Below are positions 1-8,958 of a stretch of 64,000 nucleotides of DNA, one piece after another. Origin of the DNA: Pseudomonas brassicacearum. Lineage in GTDB: Bacteria; Pseudomonadota; Gammaproteobacteria; Pseudomonadales; Pseudomonadaceae. The notes under the pieces were generated by a model. That model was not told the DNA's origin, did not search any database, and saw only the letters and a program-made list of their open reading frames with translations. Position numbers and translations under genes: made by a program. The stretch is from NCBI RefSeq assembly GCF_009601685.2, contig NZ_CP045701.2, positions 1,240,001-1,304,000 on the forward strand, in the 5' to 3' direction. Numbering within the stretch: the stretch's first letter is position 1; the number at the start of each line of letters is the position of its first letter.

Positions 1-438
1 GATCGGGTCGCGACGCACCATGCTGGTGTAGCCGGGCAGGTATTCGCCACTGAGCTGGCCGGTCTGGCAGCGCACCGCGCCGGCGAAGAAACGGAATACA
101 TCCACCGTGGCGCTGAGGTCATCCTGGCGCGCCAGGTGCAGCGGCTTGCCGCAGTTCAAGGATTCGAGGCGCGCCAGCTCATCGGCGTTCTTTTCGATGG
201 CGCTGGCGATGTCCAGCAGCAGGTTCGAGCGTTGTTGTGGCGTGGTGCGCGACCAGCCGTCGAAGGCCTGATGGGCGGCGAGGATCGCGGCTTCGACCTG
301 CTCGGCACTGGCCTCGGCGATGTGAGCCAGCACTTCGCCGCTGGCCGGGTTGAGGATCGGCTCGACAATGCCTTCGCCGGGAACCAGTTCCCCGTCGATT
401 AGCAACGCGGTGCACAACGGGGCTTGCGTACCAGCCAT
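1..438 (-). CDS. NAD-dependent aldehyde dehydrogenase, N-terminal part (gamma-aminobutyraldehyde dehydrogenase-like)
   Basis: Only the first 146 codons are present; the rest runs off the left edge. The start codon is supported by an upstream AGAAGG five bases away. The N-terminus (MAGTQAPL...) and the FRFFAGAVRC and SMVRRDP blocks fit the aldehyde dehydrogenase superfamily. They look closest to PatD/YdcW-type enzymes, which oxidise 4-aminobutanal to GABA in putrescine breakdown. The catalytic Cys and Glu lie outside the window, so substrate assignment is tentative. The gene sits downstream of, and in the same direction as, a LysR gene that may regulate it. Confidence 0.72.
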   Translation of the reverse strand, partial: MAGTQAPLCTALLIDGELVPGEGIVEPILNPASGEVLAHIAEASAEQVEAAILAAHQAFDGWSRTTPQQRSNLLLDIASAIEKNADELARLESLNCGKPLHLARQDDLSATVDVFRFFAGAVRCQTGQLSGEYLPGYTSMVRRDPI

Positions 439-568
439 GTTCGCCTTCTCTTTTAAGGGTGATGACTACTGCCAGTTAAAAAAAGAACCCACAGCAAGAG
501 AGTGGTGCAGTCAGATTAGTGCTCGGATCCGAGGACAACAAATTCGAAATACTCAAGGCTGCGTTCGA

Positions 569-1483
569 TTAAATAGATAGCCTGCGCCCGCCATGGGGCT
601 GTTCCCGGGCGACGGCCAGGAACGGGTCGACCGACGCCGGGCGCGCCGTGCCCCGGCGCCAAGCCAGGCCGACGTCGAGGGTCTGGTTGAGGTCGGCAAT
701 CGGTCGCGCTTCGATGATGTCGCCTTCCAGCGACCATGGGCGGTACGTCATGTCCGGTTGGATCGACACCCCCAAACCTGCCGCCACCAGGCTGCGCACC
801 GCTTCGGTCGAGGCAGTACGCAGGGTGATCCTCGGTTGCAGGCCGGCACCGCGCCACAAGCGTTGGGCGTTGCGGTCCATTTCATCGACGTTCAGCTGAA
901 TCAGCGGCTCGCGGGCCACGTCGGCCAGGCTGATGCTGTCGTGTTCCAGCAGCGGGTGCTGCGCCGGCAGCCACAAACGGTGTGGCGAATGCGTCAGGAC
1001 TTCGGTCTGCAAGGCGTGACGGTCTTCCAGGTTGGACAGGATCAACACCCCGACGTCGATTTCGCCGCTGACCAGCAAATGCTCGATATACGGCCGCTCG
1101 TCCTCCATTACGCGGATGTCCACGTTGGGATAGGCGCGCTGGAAACGGGTCAGCAGGTCCGCCAGGTAATACCCTGCGACCAGGCTGGTGACGCCAATGG
1201 TGACTTGGCCGGCGATCTGGTCGGTGCTCTGTTGCAGGCTGCGCTTGGCGTTGTCGACGGTGGCCAGGATCAGGTGGGCCTGGCGCAGGAATTGATGCCC
1301 CTGGTGTGTCAGGGTCATGCCCTTGGCGTGGCGGTTGAACAGGCTGACGCCGATTTCCTGCTCCAGTTGCTGGATGGCCAGGGTCAAGGTGGACTGGGAA
1401 ATGAATGCCGTTTGCGCAGCGGCAGAGATGGAGCCGGTTTCGGCCACGGCGATGAAATGGCGGATCTGACGCAGGGTCATCAT
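569..1483 (-). CDS. LysR-family transcriptional regulator
   Basis: 304 aa, normal length for the family. Residues 1-60 form the winged helix-turn-helix (AAAQTAFISQSTLTLAIQQL), followed by the linker helix and a substrate-binding-protein-like effector domain from about residue 90 to the end (VTIGVTSLVAGYYLADLL). It starts with two consecutive ATG codons and no strong ribosome site, so the start could be one codon later. It is co-directional with the downstream aldehyde dehydrogenase and divergent from the TerB-like gene. The 182-bp divergent gap would hold its operator. The inducer cannot be read from sequence. Confidence 0.9.
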   Translation of the reverse strand: MMTLRQIRHFIAVAETGSISAAAQTAFISQSTLTLAIQQLEQEIGVSLFNRHAKGMTLTHQGHQFLRQAHLILATVDNAKRSLQQSTDQIAGQVTIGVTSLVAGYYLADLLTRFQRAYPNVDIRVMEDERPYIEHLLVSGEIDVGVLILSNLEDRHALQTEVLTHSPHRLWLPAQHPLLEHDSISLADVAREPLIQLNVDEMDRNAQRLWRGAGLQPRITLRTASTEAVRSLVAAGLGVSIQPDMTYRPWSLEGDIIEARPIADLNQTLDVGLAWRRGTARPASVDPFLAVAREQPHGGRRLSI

Positions 1484-1665
1484 GGTCGAATACCCGATGG
1501 GCGGTTTTATCGATGTGCTTGAGTGTATATCGTTTTTTTAGAAGGGCAGGTGAGCGCTTCGCTGAAAACGTCAGGCAACATCTGGAAGCAATCTCGCCCG
1601 AGGCGCCGGGGCACTTTCGATCTAGGCTGGTGGCCTCAAGTTGACCCAATAGGTGGAGGCAACAA

Positions 1666-2373
1666 ATGAACACCCGTGGATTGCTCGATCAGCTTCTCAA
1701 GTCCGGCCAGCAAATGTTGCAGAACAAGGCTGGCTCCCAGGGCAAGTCGTCCGGCGGCCTGGGCGGGTTGCTCGGCGGCTCCGGCAACCTGGGCGGGATG
1801 CTTTCCGGCGCGGGCGGCGGAGCGCTGGCCGCCGGGGCCATGGGCCTGTTGCTGGGCAACAAGAAAGCCCGCAGCTTCGGCGGCAAGGCCCTGGCCTATG
1901 GTGGCCTCGCGGCCTTGGGCGTGATCGCCTACAAGGCCTACGGCAACTGGCAGGCCCAGCAGGGCGGCGCGCCGAAAACCGAACCGCAGACCCTCGACCG
2001 CGTGCCCCCGGCTCAGGTCGAGCAGCATAGCCAGGCGATCCTCAAGGCGCTGGTGGCGGCGGCCAAGGCCGACGGCCATGTGGACGAGCGCGAGCGGCAG
2101 TTGATCGAAGGTGAATTCACCAAGCTGGACAACGACCAGGAACTGCAACACTGGCTGCACGCCGAGCTCAACAAGCCCCTGGACCCCACCGACGTCGCCC
2201 GCGCCGCCAGCACCCCGGAAATGGCGGCGGAAATGTACATCGCCAGCGTGATGCTGGTGGACGAGGAAAACTTCATGGAGAAGTCCTACCTCGATGAACT
2301 GGCGCGCCAACTCAAGCTTGAGCCGGGGCTGAAGGCTGAACTGGAAAAGCAGGTGCGCCAGGCGACTGTATAG
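1666..2373 (+). CDS. TerB-like / DUF533 family protein
   Basis: 235 aa. Residues 25-75 are a Gly/Ser/Leu-rich stretch with a hydrophobic segment (GGGALAAGAMGLLLG), followed by a second short hydrophobic segment near residue 80. The C-terminal part (about 110-230) is helical and acidic, like the TerB tellurite-resistance fold (KADGHVDERERQLIEGEF). The family is inner-membrane associated and of unknown biochemical role (compare E. coli YebE). GGAGG lies eight bases before the ATG. The gene stands alone and is followed by a REP pair. A role in tellurite resistance is not implied by the domain name. Confidence 0.8.
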   Translation: MNTRGLLDQLLKSGQQMLQNKAGSQGKSSGGLGGLLGGSGNLGGMLSGAGGGALAAGAMGLLLGNKKARSFGGKALAYGGLAALGVIAYKAYGNWQAQQGGAPKTEPQTLDRVPPAQVEQHSQAILKALVAAAKADGHVDERERQLIEGEFTKLDNDQELQHWLHAELNKPLDPTDVARAASTPEMAAEMYIASVMLVDEENFMEKSYLDELARQLKLEPGLKAELEKQVRQATV

Positions 2374-2390
2374 AACACTCCCAACCTATC

Positions 2391-2482
2391 CCTGTGGGAG
2401 CGAGCTTGCTCGCGATGGGGCCCAGTCAGTTATAGCTTCGTTGCCTGACGCCCCGCTATCGCGAGCAAGCTCGCTCCCACAG
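2391..2482. repeat. REP/REPIN-type inverted repeat pair (type A)
   Basis: Two arms, GTGGGAGCGAGCTTGCTCGC and its reverse complement, are separated by about 45 bp. Each arm is itself a small palindrome. It lies between the TerB-like gene and wspA. This is the commonest repeat of the window (see the other type A entries) and matches what is known as REPINs in fluorescent pseudomonads. Confidence 0.9.
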
Positions 2483-2569
2483 AGGCATTGCTCATCTTGA
2501 GAAAACTACAAGCCTCGCCTTCGTCAAAATCCCCTCATACCGCCATACAGGCCCGACGCCGCCCTCGGC

Positions 2570-2575
2570 TATACT
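2570..2575 (+). promoter_or_regulatory. possible -10 hexamer of the wsp operon
   Basis: TATACT lies 33 bp before the wspA GTG. No convincing -35 hexamer is seen at the right spacing, so a sigma-70 promoter is only a suggestion. Confidence 0.35.
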
Positions 2576-2608
2576 CCCCAGCATTTTCAAGTGCCCCGAG
2601 GTTTGACT

Positions 2609-4231
2609 GTGAAGAATTGGACATTGCGCCAACGCATCCTGGCGAGTTTTGCAGTGATCATCGCCATCATGCTGTTGATGGTGGTTGTCTCCTATTCACG
2701 GTTGTTGAAGATCCAGGACAGTGAAGAAAACGTCCGGGTCGATGCGGTGCCAGGGGTGTATTACAGCTCCATGATTCGCGGTGGCTGGGTCGACAGCTAC
2801 GTCTTGACCCAACAGATCGTCGGCCTTTCAGGTAACCGGGAAGTCACCGCCGAGGACAAGGCCCGTTACCAGGGCTTCGAGCGGCACCTGCGCGAAGAAA
2901 TACAGAACTATCAAAAACTGATCCAGAACCCGGCCGACCAAGCCTCTTTCGACGAATTCGAGGCCAATCACCTGGCGTTCAACCAGGCCATGGCCAAGGT
3001 CCTGGACTTGTACCAGCGCAAGGATTACGAAGGTGCGCGGCAGGCCTTGGACAAAGAGCTGACGCCAGCATGGATCGGCGGCCGTGGGCATTTGGATCAC
3101 ATCATCGAGCGCAATCGCGAGCTGGCGGAAAACGCCACCCAGACCATTGGTGATGCGGTGACGGCAGCCAAGGTCGCCATGGGCCTGTCGTTACTGGTCG
3201 CGCTGATCGTCGCCGCACTCTGTGGCCTGTTGCTGATGCGGGCGATCATGGGGCCGATGAACCGCATCGTCGAAATCCTCGAGATCATGCGCAGCGGCGA
3301 CCTGAGCGGGCGCTTGAACCTGGCGCGCAAAGACGAATTCGGCGCCGTGGAAACCGGCTTCAACGACATGATGGCCGAGCTGACCTCACTGGTGTCCCAG
3401 GCCCAACGCTCTTCGGTGCAGGTCACCACTTCGGTGACCGAGATCGCCGCCACCTCGCGCCAGCAACAGGCCACGGCCACCGAAACTGCCGCCACCACCA
3501 CCGAGATCGGCGCGACGTCCCGGGAAATCGCCGCCACCTCCCGAGACCTGGTGCGCACCATGACCGAAGTGTCCAGCGCCGCCGACCAGGCCTCGGTGGC
3601 CGCCGGCTCCGGCCAGCAAGGCCTGGCGCGCATGGAGGAAACCATGCATTCGGTGATGGGCGCCGCCGACCTGGTGAACGCCAAGCTGGCGATCCTCAAC
3701 GAGAAGGCCGGCAACATCAACCAGGTGGTGGTGACCATCGTCAAAGTGGCCGACCAGACCAACCTGTTGTCCCTCAACGCGGCCATCGAGGCCGAAAAGG
3801 CTGGCGAGTACGGTCGCGGGTTTGCCGTGGTTGCCACTGAAGTACGACGCCTGGCTGACCAGACTGCCGTGGCGACCTATGACATCGAGCAGATGGTGCG
3901 CGAGATCCAGTCCGCGGTGTCGGCCGGGGTGATGGGCATGGACAAGTTCTCCGAAGAGGTGCGCCGGGGCATGGCCGAGGTGCAGCAGGTCGGTGAGCAA
4001 CTGTCGCAGATCATTCATCAGGTCCAGGCCCTGGCGCCGCGGGTGTTGATGGTCAACGAAGGCATGCAGGCCCAGGCCACCGGTGCCGAGCAGATCAACC
4101 ACGCCCTGGTGCAACTGGGCGATGCCAGCAGCCAGACGGTGGAGTCCCTGCGCCAGGCCAGTTCCGCCATCGACGAACTGAGCCAGGTAGCCGTAGGGCT
4201 GCGCAGCGGCGTCTCGCGTTTCAAAGTCTGA
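2609..4231 (+). CDS. wspA: WspA, membrane-bound surface-sensing methyl-accepting protein
   Basis: 540 aa from a GTG start with CGAGG seven bases upstream; an in-frame start 18 bp earlier overlaps that site and is less likely. TM1 is about residues 9-32, a periplasmic four-helix-bundle sensor follows, TM2 is about 188-209, then HAMP and a long cytoplasmic coiled coil. The highly conserved signalling tip (NAAIEAEKAGEYGRGFAVVA) is near residue 390. In Pseudomonas, WspA responds to surface contact and drives the WspE kinase. It is the first gene of wspABCDEF; its stop overlaps the wspB start by one base. Confidence 0.96.
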   Translation: MKNWTLRQRILASFAVIIAIMLLMVVVSYSRLLKIQDSEENVRVDAVPGVYYSSMIRGGWVDSYVLTQQIVGLSGNREVTAEDKARYQGFERHLREEIQNYQKLIQNPADQASFDEFEANHLAFNQAMAKVLDLYQRKDYEGARQALDKELTPAWIGGRGHLDHIIERNRELAENATQTIGDAVTAAKVAMGLSLLVALIVAALCGLLLMRAIMGPMNRIVEILEIMRSGDLSGRLNLARKDEFGAVETGFNDMMAELTSLVSQAQRSSVQVTTSVTEIAATSRQQQATATETAATTTEIGATSREIAATSRDLVRTMTEVSSAADQASVAAGSGQQGLARMEETMHSVMGAADLVNAKLAILNEKAGNINQVVVTIVKVADQTNLLSLNAAIEAEKAGEYGRGFAVVATEVRRLADQTAVATYDIEQMVREIQSAVSAGVMGMDKFSEEVRRGMAEVQQVGEQLSQIIHQVQALAPRVLMVNEGMQAQATGAEQINHALVQLGDASSQTVESLRQASSAIDELSQVAVGLRSGVSRFKV

Positions 4232-4767
4232 TGGGCGAACTCGAGACCCGGCGTGGCACCGCGCCGACGGCCCGCCAGACGTTGTTCCTGGTGTTCTGCA
4301 TCGGCCACGAACGCTACGCCCTGCAGGCCATCGATGTGGTGGAAGTGCTGCCGCGCCTGCCCCTCAAGCCGATCGCCCAGGCGCCGTCCTGGGTGGCGGG
4401 GGTGTTTGCCTGGCGTGGCACGGTAGTGCCGGTGATCGACCTGTGCGCCCTGACCTTTGGCCACAGCGCCAAGGCCCGGACCAGTACGCGACTGGTGCTG
4501 GTGCGCTATCAGGGCGACACGCAACAAACGGGACAGGTGCTGGGCCTGATCCTGGAACAGGCGACCGACACCGTGCGCTGTGACCCGGCCGATTTCAAAC
4601 CCTATGGGCTGGACAACCGGCAGGCGCCGTACCTCGGCCCGGTGCGCGAAGATGCCAAGGGGTTACTGCAATGGGTGCGGGTCAATGACCTGCTCGATGA
4701 ATCCGTTCGGGCGCTGCTGTTTCCTGCGCCGCCGCTGAACCTCGACGACCTCGAGACAACGCCATGA
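4231..4767 (+). CDS. wspB: WspB, CheW-like coupling protein
   Basis: 178 aa with one CheW domain spanning almost the whole protein (LVFCIGHERYALQAIDVVEV near the start, GVFAWRGTVVPVIDLCAL about residues 55-72). It couples the WspA receptor to the WspE kinase. It is translationally coupled to both neighbours: TGATG with wspA, and an ATGA overlap with wspC. Confidence 0.93.
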   Translation: MGELETRRGTAPTARQTLFLVFCIGHERYALQAIDVVEVLPRLPLKPIAQAPSWVAGVFAWRGTVVPVIDLCALTFGHSAKARTSTRLVLVRYQGDTQQTGQVLGLILEQATDTVRCDPADFKPYGLDNRQAPYLGPVREDAKGLLQWVRVNDLLDESVRALLFPAPPLNLDDLETTP

Positions 4768-6029
4768 ATAACGACCAGCGTTTTTTCGATTTCCTCAAGG
4801 AGCGCATCGGCCTGGATGTGACCTCCGTCGGCACCGCGATCATCGAGCGGGCCGTGCGCCAGCGCATCGGTGCCGTGCCCGGGCGAACCGCCGATGAATA
4901 TTGGCAGGGCCTGCAGCATTCGTCCCCGGAGCAGCAGGCGCTGATCGAAGCGGTGATCGTTCCGGAGACCTGGTTCTTCCGCTACCCCGAATCCTTCGCG
5001 ACCCTCGCCAGGCTGGCCGTCAAGCGCCTGGCCGAGATCAAGCACCTGCGCGCGCTGCGCATCCTCAGCTTGCCGTGTTCCACCGGCGAAGAACCTTATT
5101 CCATTGCCATGGCCTTGCTCGACGCAGGCCTGGGGCCACATCAGTTCAAGGTGGACGGCCTGGACGTCAGCCCGCTGTCGGTGGCGCGGGCCAAGGAGGC
5201 GCGCTACGGCAGGAATTCCTTCCGTGGCGCAGAGTTGGGTTTTCGCGAGCGGCACTTCGACGCCGAAGCCGAAGGCTACCGCCTCAGCGAGCGGGTGCGC
5301 GAGCAGGTGCGCTTGCAGGTGGGCAACCTGCTGGATCCGGCCTTGCTGGTAAACGAGGCTCCTTACGACTTTGTGTTCTGTCGCAACCTGTTGATCTATT
5401 TCGATCAGCCGACCCAGCAGCAGGTGTTCGAGGTGCTCAAGCGCCTGACCCATCAGGACGGTGTGCTGTTTATCGGTCCCGCCGAGGGCAGCTTGTTGGG
5501 GCGGCTGGGCATGCGCTCGATCGGGATCGCCCAATCGTTCGCCTTCAGCCGCCAGGGGGCTGCCGAGCCCCAACCGCTGCCGGCCTTGATGCCGACCCCG
5601 CTGCCGGTTCGTCAACCTGCGCCTCGCGTTGTCCCGCCGCTGATTCGGCCGCGGCCGTTTGCGGCGAACGTGACGCCGATTGTCGAGCCCAAAAGCAGCG
5701 ACGCCACGACCTTGCTGGCCAATATCGCCGCCCTGGCCAACGGTGGCAAAAGCGCCGAGGCCCGCGTGGCTTGCGAAGCCTACTTGCGCAGCCACGCGCC
5801 AAACGCCCAGGTGTTCTATTGGTTGGGCCTGCTCAGCGACATGGCTGGCAGCGCGCTTGAGGCCCAGGGTTTTTATCGCAAGGCGCTTTATCTTGAACCG
5901 CAACACGCCGAGGCCCTGGTGCATCTGGCGGCGCTGCTGGCTTCCCAGGGAGACGCGGCCGGAGCCCGTCGATTGCAGGAACGCGCCGCCCGTAGCGGGC
6001 GCGCAGCAGACAGTGAGCACAAACGATGA
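4764..6029 (+). CDS. wspC: WspC, CheR-type methyltransferase with C-terminal TPR
   Basis: 421 aa. It has a CheR N-terminal helical domain, a SAM-binding domain with STGEEPYSIAM near residue 105 and CRNLLIYFD near 205, then a Pro-rich linker (about 270-300). A tetratricopeptide segment follows (about 345-410, VFYWLGLLSDMAGSALEAQG). It methylates glutamates of WspA and so keeps the pathway responsive; the TPR is typical of WspC and absent from classical CheR. It overlaps wspB and wspD by four bases each. Confidence 0.94.
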   Translation: MNNDQRFFDFLKERIGLDVTSVGTAIIERAVRQRIGAVPGRTADEYWQGLQHSSPEQQALIEAVIVPETWFFRYPESFATLARLAVKRLAEIKHLRALRILSLPCSTGEEPYSIAMALLDAGLGPHQFKVDGLDVSPLSVARAKEARYGRNSFRGAELGFRERHFDAEAEGYRLSERVREQVRLQVGNLLDPALLVNEAPYDFVFCRNLLIYFDQPTQQQVFEVLKRLTHQDGVLFIGPAEGSLLGRLGMRSIGIAQSFAFSRQGAAEPQPLPALMPTPLPVRQPAPRVVPPLIRPRPFAANVTPIVEPKSSDATTLLANIAALANGGKSAEARVACEAYLRSHAPNAQVFYWLGLLSDMAGSALEAQGFYRKALYLEPQHAEALVHLAALLASQGDAAGARRLQERAARSGRAADSEHKR

Positions 6030-6697
6030 GCGGTTCGGCTTCTTACACCGTTACCCATGACGATGCCCAGGCAATCGACGACTGCTGGAATCGCATCGGG
6101 GTGCATGGCGACAAATCCTGTCCGTTGTTGGTCGAGCATATCCACTGCCGCAATTGCTCGGTGTATTCGGCGGCCGCCACCCGGCTGCTCGATCGTTATG
6201 CCTTGCCCCAGGATCAGCGGGATCTGTCCCTGGCCCCCGCAGACACCGAGGTGGTCACGCGCTCGCTGCTGATGTTCCGCCTCGGCGAGGAATGGCTGGG
6301 CCTGACGACGCGCAGCCTGGTGGAAGTGGCGCCGTTGCAGCCGATCCATTCCTTGCCCCACCAGCGCTCACGGGCCTTGCTGGGCGTGGCGAATGTACGC
6401 GGGGCGCTGGTGGCCTGTCTGTCGCTGGTGGAGCTGTTGGACCTGGAGCCCGGCGTGGCGGCGGTTTCCGGCGCACGGGTCATGCCGCGCATGTTGATTG
6501 TCGCGGCCAAGGGCGGGCCGGTGGTGGTGCCGGTGGATGAAGTGGACGGCATCCATGCCATCGATGAGCGCATCCTGACGAGTGCTTCGCAATCGGCGGG
6601 CAAATATACCCGTGGCGTTCTGCCCTTTAAGGGCCGCAGCCTGCGCTGGCTGGATGAAGAACAGTTGCTGTCCGCCGTGGCTCGGAGCCTGTCATGA
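6026..6697 (+). CDS. wspD: WspD, CheW-like coupling protein with N-terminal cysteine cluster
   Basis: 223 aa. The CheW domain occupies about residues 75-220 (MFRLGEEWLGLTTRSLVEVA). The first 60 residues carry four cysteines, C20, C32, C41 and C44, in the block DDCWNRIGVHGDKSCP followed by HCRNCSVY, which could bind a metal or cofactor. It acts with WspB to couple WspA to WspE. ATGA overlaps join it to wspC and wspE. Confidence 0.92.
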   Translation: MSGSASYTVTHDDAQAIDDCWNRIGVHGDKSCPLLVEHIHCRNCSVYSAAATRLLDRYALPQDQRDLSLAPADTEVVTRSLLMFRLGEEWLGLTTRSLVEVAPLQPIHSLPHQRSRALLGVANVRGALVACLSLVELLDLEPGVAAVSGARVMPRMLIVAAKGGPVVVPVDEVDGIHAIDERILTSASQSAGKYTRGVLPFKGRSLRWLDEEQLLSAVARSLS

Positions 6698-8958
6698 CCC
6701 CAGATCAGATGCGCGACGCCTCGTTGCTGGAGCTGTTCAGCCTGGAAGCCGAAGCCCAGGTCCAGGTGCTGAGCGCCGGTTTGCTGGCCCTGGAGCGCGA
6801 TCCGACCCAGGCCGATTATCTGGAATCGTGCATGCGCGCGGCGCATTCGCTCAAGGGCGCGGCGCGCATTGTCGGGGTGGACGCTGGCGTCAGCGTGGCT
6901 CACGTGATGGAAGATTGCCTGGTCAGCGCCCAGGCGCGGCGCCTGGTGTTGGGCGCCGAGCACATCGATGCCTTGCTGCAAGGCACAGACCTGCTGACGC
7001 GCATCGCCACCCCCGGCAATAGCGTCGGTGCCCCGGACATCGACGCCTATGTGGCGTTGATGGGGCGGCTGCTTGATCCCAACGCGCCACAGGCTCCGGC
7101 AGCGGCGTTGCCGAGCATCGAGACGCCGATCGAGCCGCTACGCGTCGAGCTGCCGCAAGTGCAACCGGCCGCGGCAGCGGAGCCGGCCCCCAAGCGCAAA
7201 CGGGTCACCGAAGGCGGCGAGCGGGTCTTGCGGGTCACGGCCGAACGCCTCAACAGCTTGCTTGATCTGTCGAGCAAGTCCCTGGTGGAGACCCAGCGCC
7301 TCAAGCCCTGGCTGGCGACGCTACAACGGCTCAAGCGCCAGCAAAGCACCGGCCTGCGCGCCCTTGAAGAACTGAATGTGCACCTCAAGGACCACGCCCT
7401 GAGCCTGCAAGCCCAGGAAGCCCTTGGCGATGCTCGGCGCTTGCTCGCCGAAACCCAGCAATTGCTGGCGCAGAAAACCGCCGAGCTGGATGAATTCGCC
7501 TGGCAGGCCAGTCAGCGGGCGCAGGTGCTGTACGACACGGCGCTGGCCTGCCGCATGCGGCCGTTCGCCGATGTGCTTTCGGGCCAGGCGCGAATGGTCC
7601 GTGACCTGGGTCGCAGCCTGGGCAAACAGGTGCGCCTGGAGATTGAAGGCGAGAAAACCCAGGTCGACCGCGATGTGCTGGAACAGCTCGAAGCGCCGTT
7701 GACCCATTTGCTGCGCAACGCCGTGGACCATGGCATCGAGCCCCCGGAGCAACGAGTACTGGCCGGCAAGCCCGCCGAAGGCCTGATCCGCCTGCGGGCT
7801 TCCCATCAGGCCGGTCTGCTGGTGTTGGAGCTGGCGGACGACGGCGCCGGGGTGGACCTGGAACGGGTGCGCCGCAGCATCGTCGAGCGCGGCCTTTCCC
7901 CTGAGCAAACCGCCGCCAGCCTGAGCGAAGAGGAGCTGCTGACCTTCCTGTTCCTGCCCGGTTTCAGCCTGCGCGACAAGGTCACCGAAGTGTCCGGACG
8001 CGGCGTCGGCCTGGACGCGGTCCAGCACATGGTCCGGCAACTGCGCGGCGCGGTGGTGCTGGAGCAGACGGCGGGCCAGGGCAGTCGTTTCCATCTTGAG
8101 GTGCCGCTGACGCTGTCGGTGGTGCGCAGCCTGGTGGTGGAAGTCGGCGATGAAGCCTACGCCTTTCCCCTGGCCCACATTGAACGCATGTGCGACCTGG
8201 CGCCGGAGGACATCGTCCAGGTCGAAGGCCGCCAGCATTTCTGGCACGAAGGCCGGCATATCGGGTTGGTGGCCGCCAGCCAATTGCTCAATCGCCCGGC
8301 GCCGCAAAACAGTAGCCAGACCCTCAAGGTCGTGGTGATCCGCGAGCGCGAGACGATCTACGGCGTGGCGGTGGAGCGCTTCATTGGCGAGCGGACCCTG
8401 GTGGTGCTGCCCCTGGACGAACGCCTGGGCAAGGTCCAGGACATTTCTGCCGGGGCCTTGCTCGACGATGGCTCAGTGGTGTTGATTGTCGATGTCGAAG
8501 ACCTGCTGCGTTCGGTGGACAAGTTGCTCGATACCGGACGCTTGGAGCGTATCGCCCGGCAGAACCAGGCCCAGGCCCCGCGCAAGCGGATCCTGGTGGT
8601 GGACGATTCCCTGACCGTGCGCGAGCTGCAACGCAAGTTGTTGCTCAATCGCGGCTACGACGTGGCAGTAGCCGTGGACGGGATGGACGGCTGGAACGCC
8701 CTGCGCTCGGAGGATTTCGACCTGCTGATCACCGACATCGACATGCCGCGCATGGACGGCATCGAGTTGGTGTCGCTGTTGCGGCGCGACAACCGCTTGC
8801 AATCGCTGCCGGTGATGGTGGTGTCCTACAAGGACCGCGAAGAGGATCGCCGCCGTGGCCTGGACGCCGGCGCCGACTATTATCTGGCCAAGGCGAGTTT
8901 CCACGACGACGCCTTGCTCGATGCCGTGGTCGAATTGATCGGAGGGGCGCGCGCTTGA
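6694..8958 (+). CDS. wspE: WspE, CheA-type histidine kinase with C-terminal receiver
   Basis: 754 aa. The HPt domain has phospho-acceptor His51 (AAHSLKGAARIVG). It is followed by a dimerisation/linker region, a CheA-type ATPase domain (N box HLLRNAVDHGIEPPEQR, G box VSGRGVGLDAV), a CheW-like domain, and a receiver domain from about residue 630 with predicted acceptor Asp681 (LLITDIDMPRMDG). It phosphorylates WspR and WspF. Overlaps with both neighbours show a tightly coupled operon. Confidence 0.96.
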   Translation: MTPDQMRDASLLELFSLEAEAQVQVLSAGLLALERDPTQADYLESCMRAAHSLKGAARIVGVDAGVSVAHVMEDCLVSAQARRLVLGAEHIDALLQGTDLLTRIATPGNSVGAPDIDAYVALMGRLLDPNAPQAPAAALPSIETPIEPLRVELPQVQPAAAAEPAPKRKRVTEGGERVLRVTAERLNSLLDLSSKSLVETQRLKPWLATLQRLKRQQSTGLRALEELNVHLKDHALSLQAQEALGDARRLLAETQQLLAQKTAELDEFAWQASQRAQVLYDTALACRMRPFADVLSGQARMVRDLGRSLGKQVRLEIEGEKTQVDRDVLEQLEAPLTHLLRNAVDHGIEPPEQRVLAGKPAEGLIRLRASHQAGLLVLELADDGAGVDLERVRRSIVERGLSPEQTAASLSEEELLTFLFLPGFSLRDKVTEVSGRGVGLDAVQHMVRQLRGAVVLEQTAGQGSRFHLEVPLTLSVVRSLVVEVGDEAYAFPLAHIERMCDLAPEDIVQVEGRQHFWHEGRHIGLVAASQLLNRPAPQNSSQTLKVVVIRERETIYGVAVERFIGERTLVVLPLDERLGKVQDISAGALLDDGSVVLIVDVEDLLRSVDKLLDTGRLERIARQNQAQAPRKRILVVDDSLTVRELQRKLLLNRGYDVAVAVDGMDGWNALRSEDFDLLITDIDMPRMDGIELVSLLRRDNRLQSLPVMVVSYKDREEDRRRGLDAGADYYLAKASFHDDALLDAVVELIGGARA

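Noticed and set aside
522..533. Palindrome CTCGGATCCGAG between the aldehyde dehydrogenase and lysR genes as a terminator or operator
   Set aside because: No U tract follows in either direction and no second half-site is seen; left unassigned.
4602..6020. 472-codon minus-strand frame opposite wspC
   Set aside because: Shadow of wspC; no motifs and low-complexity composition.
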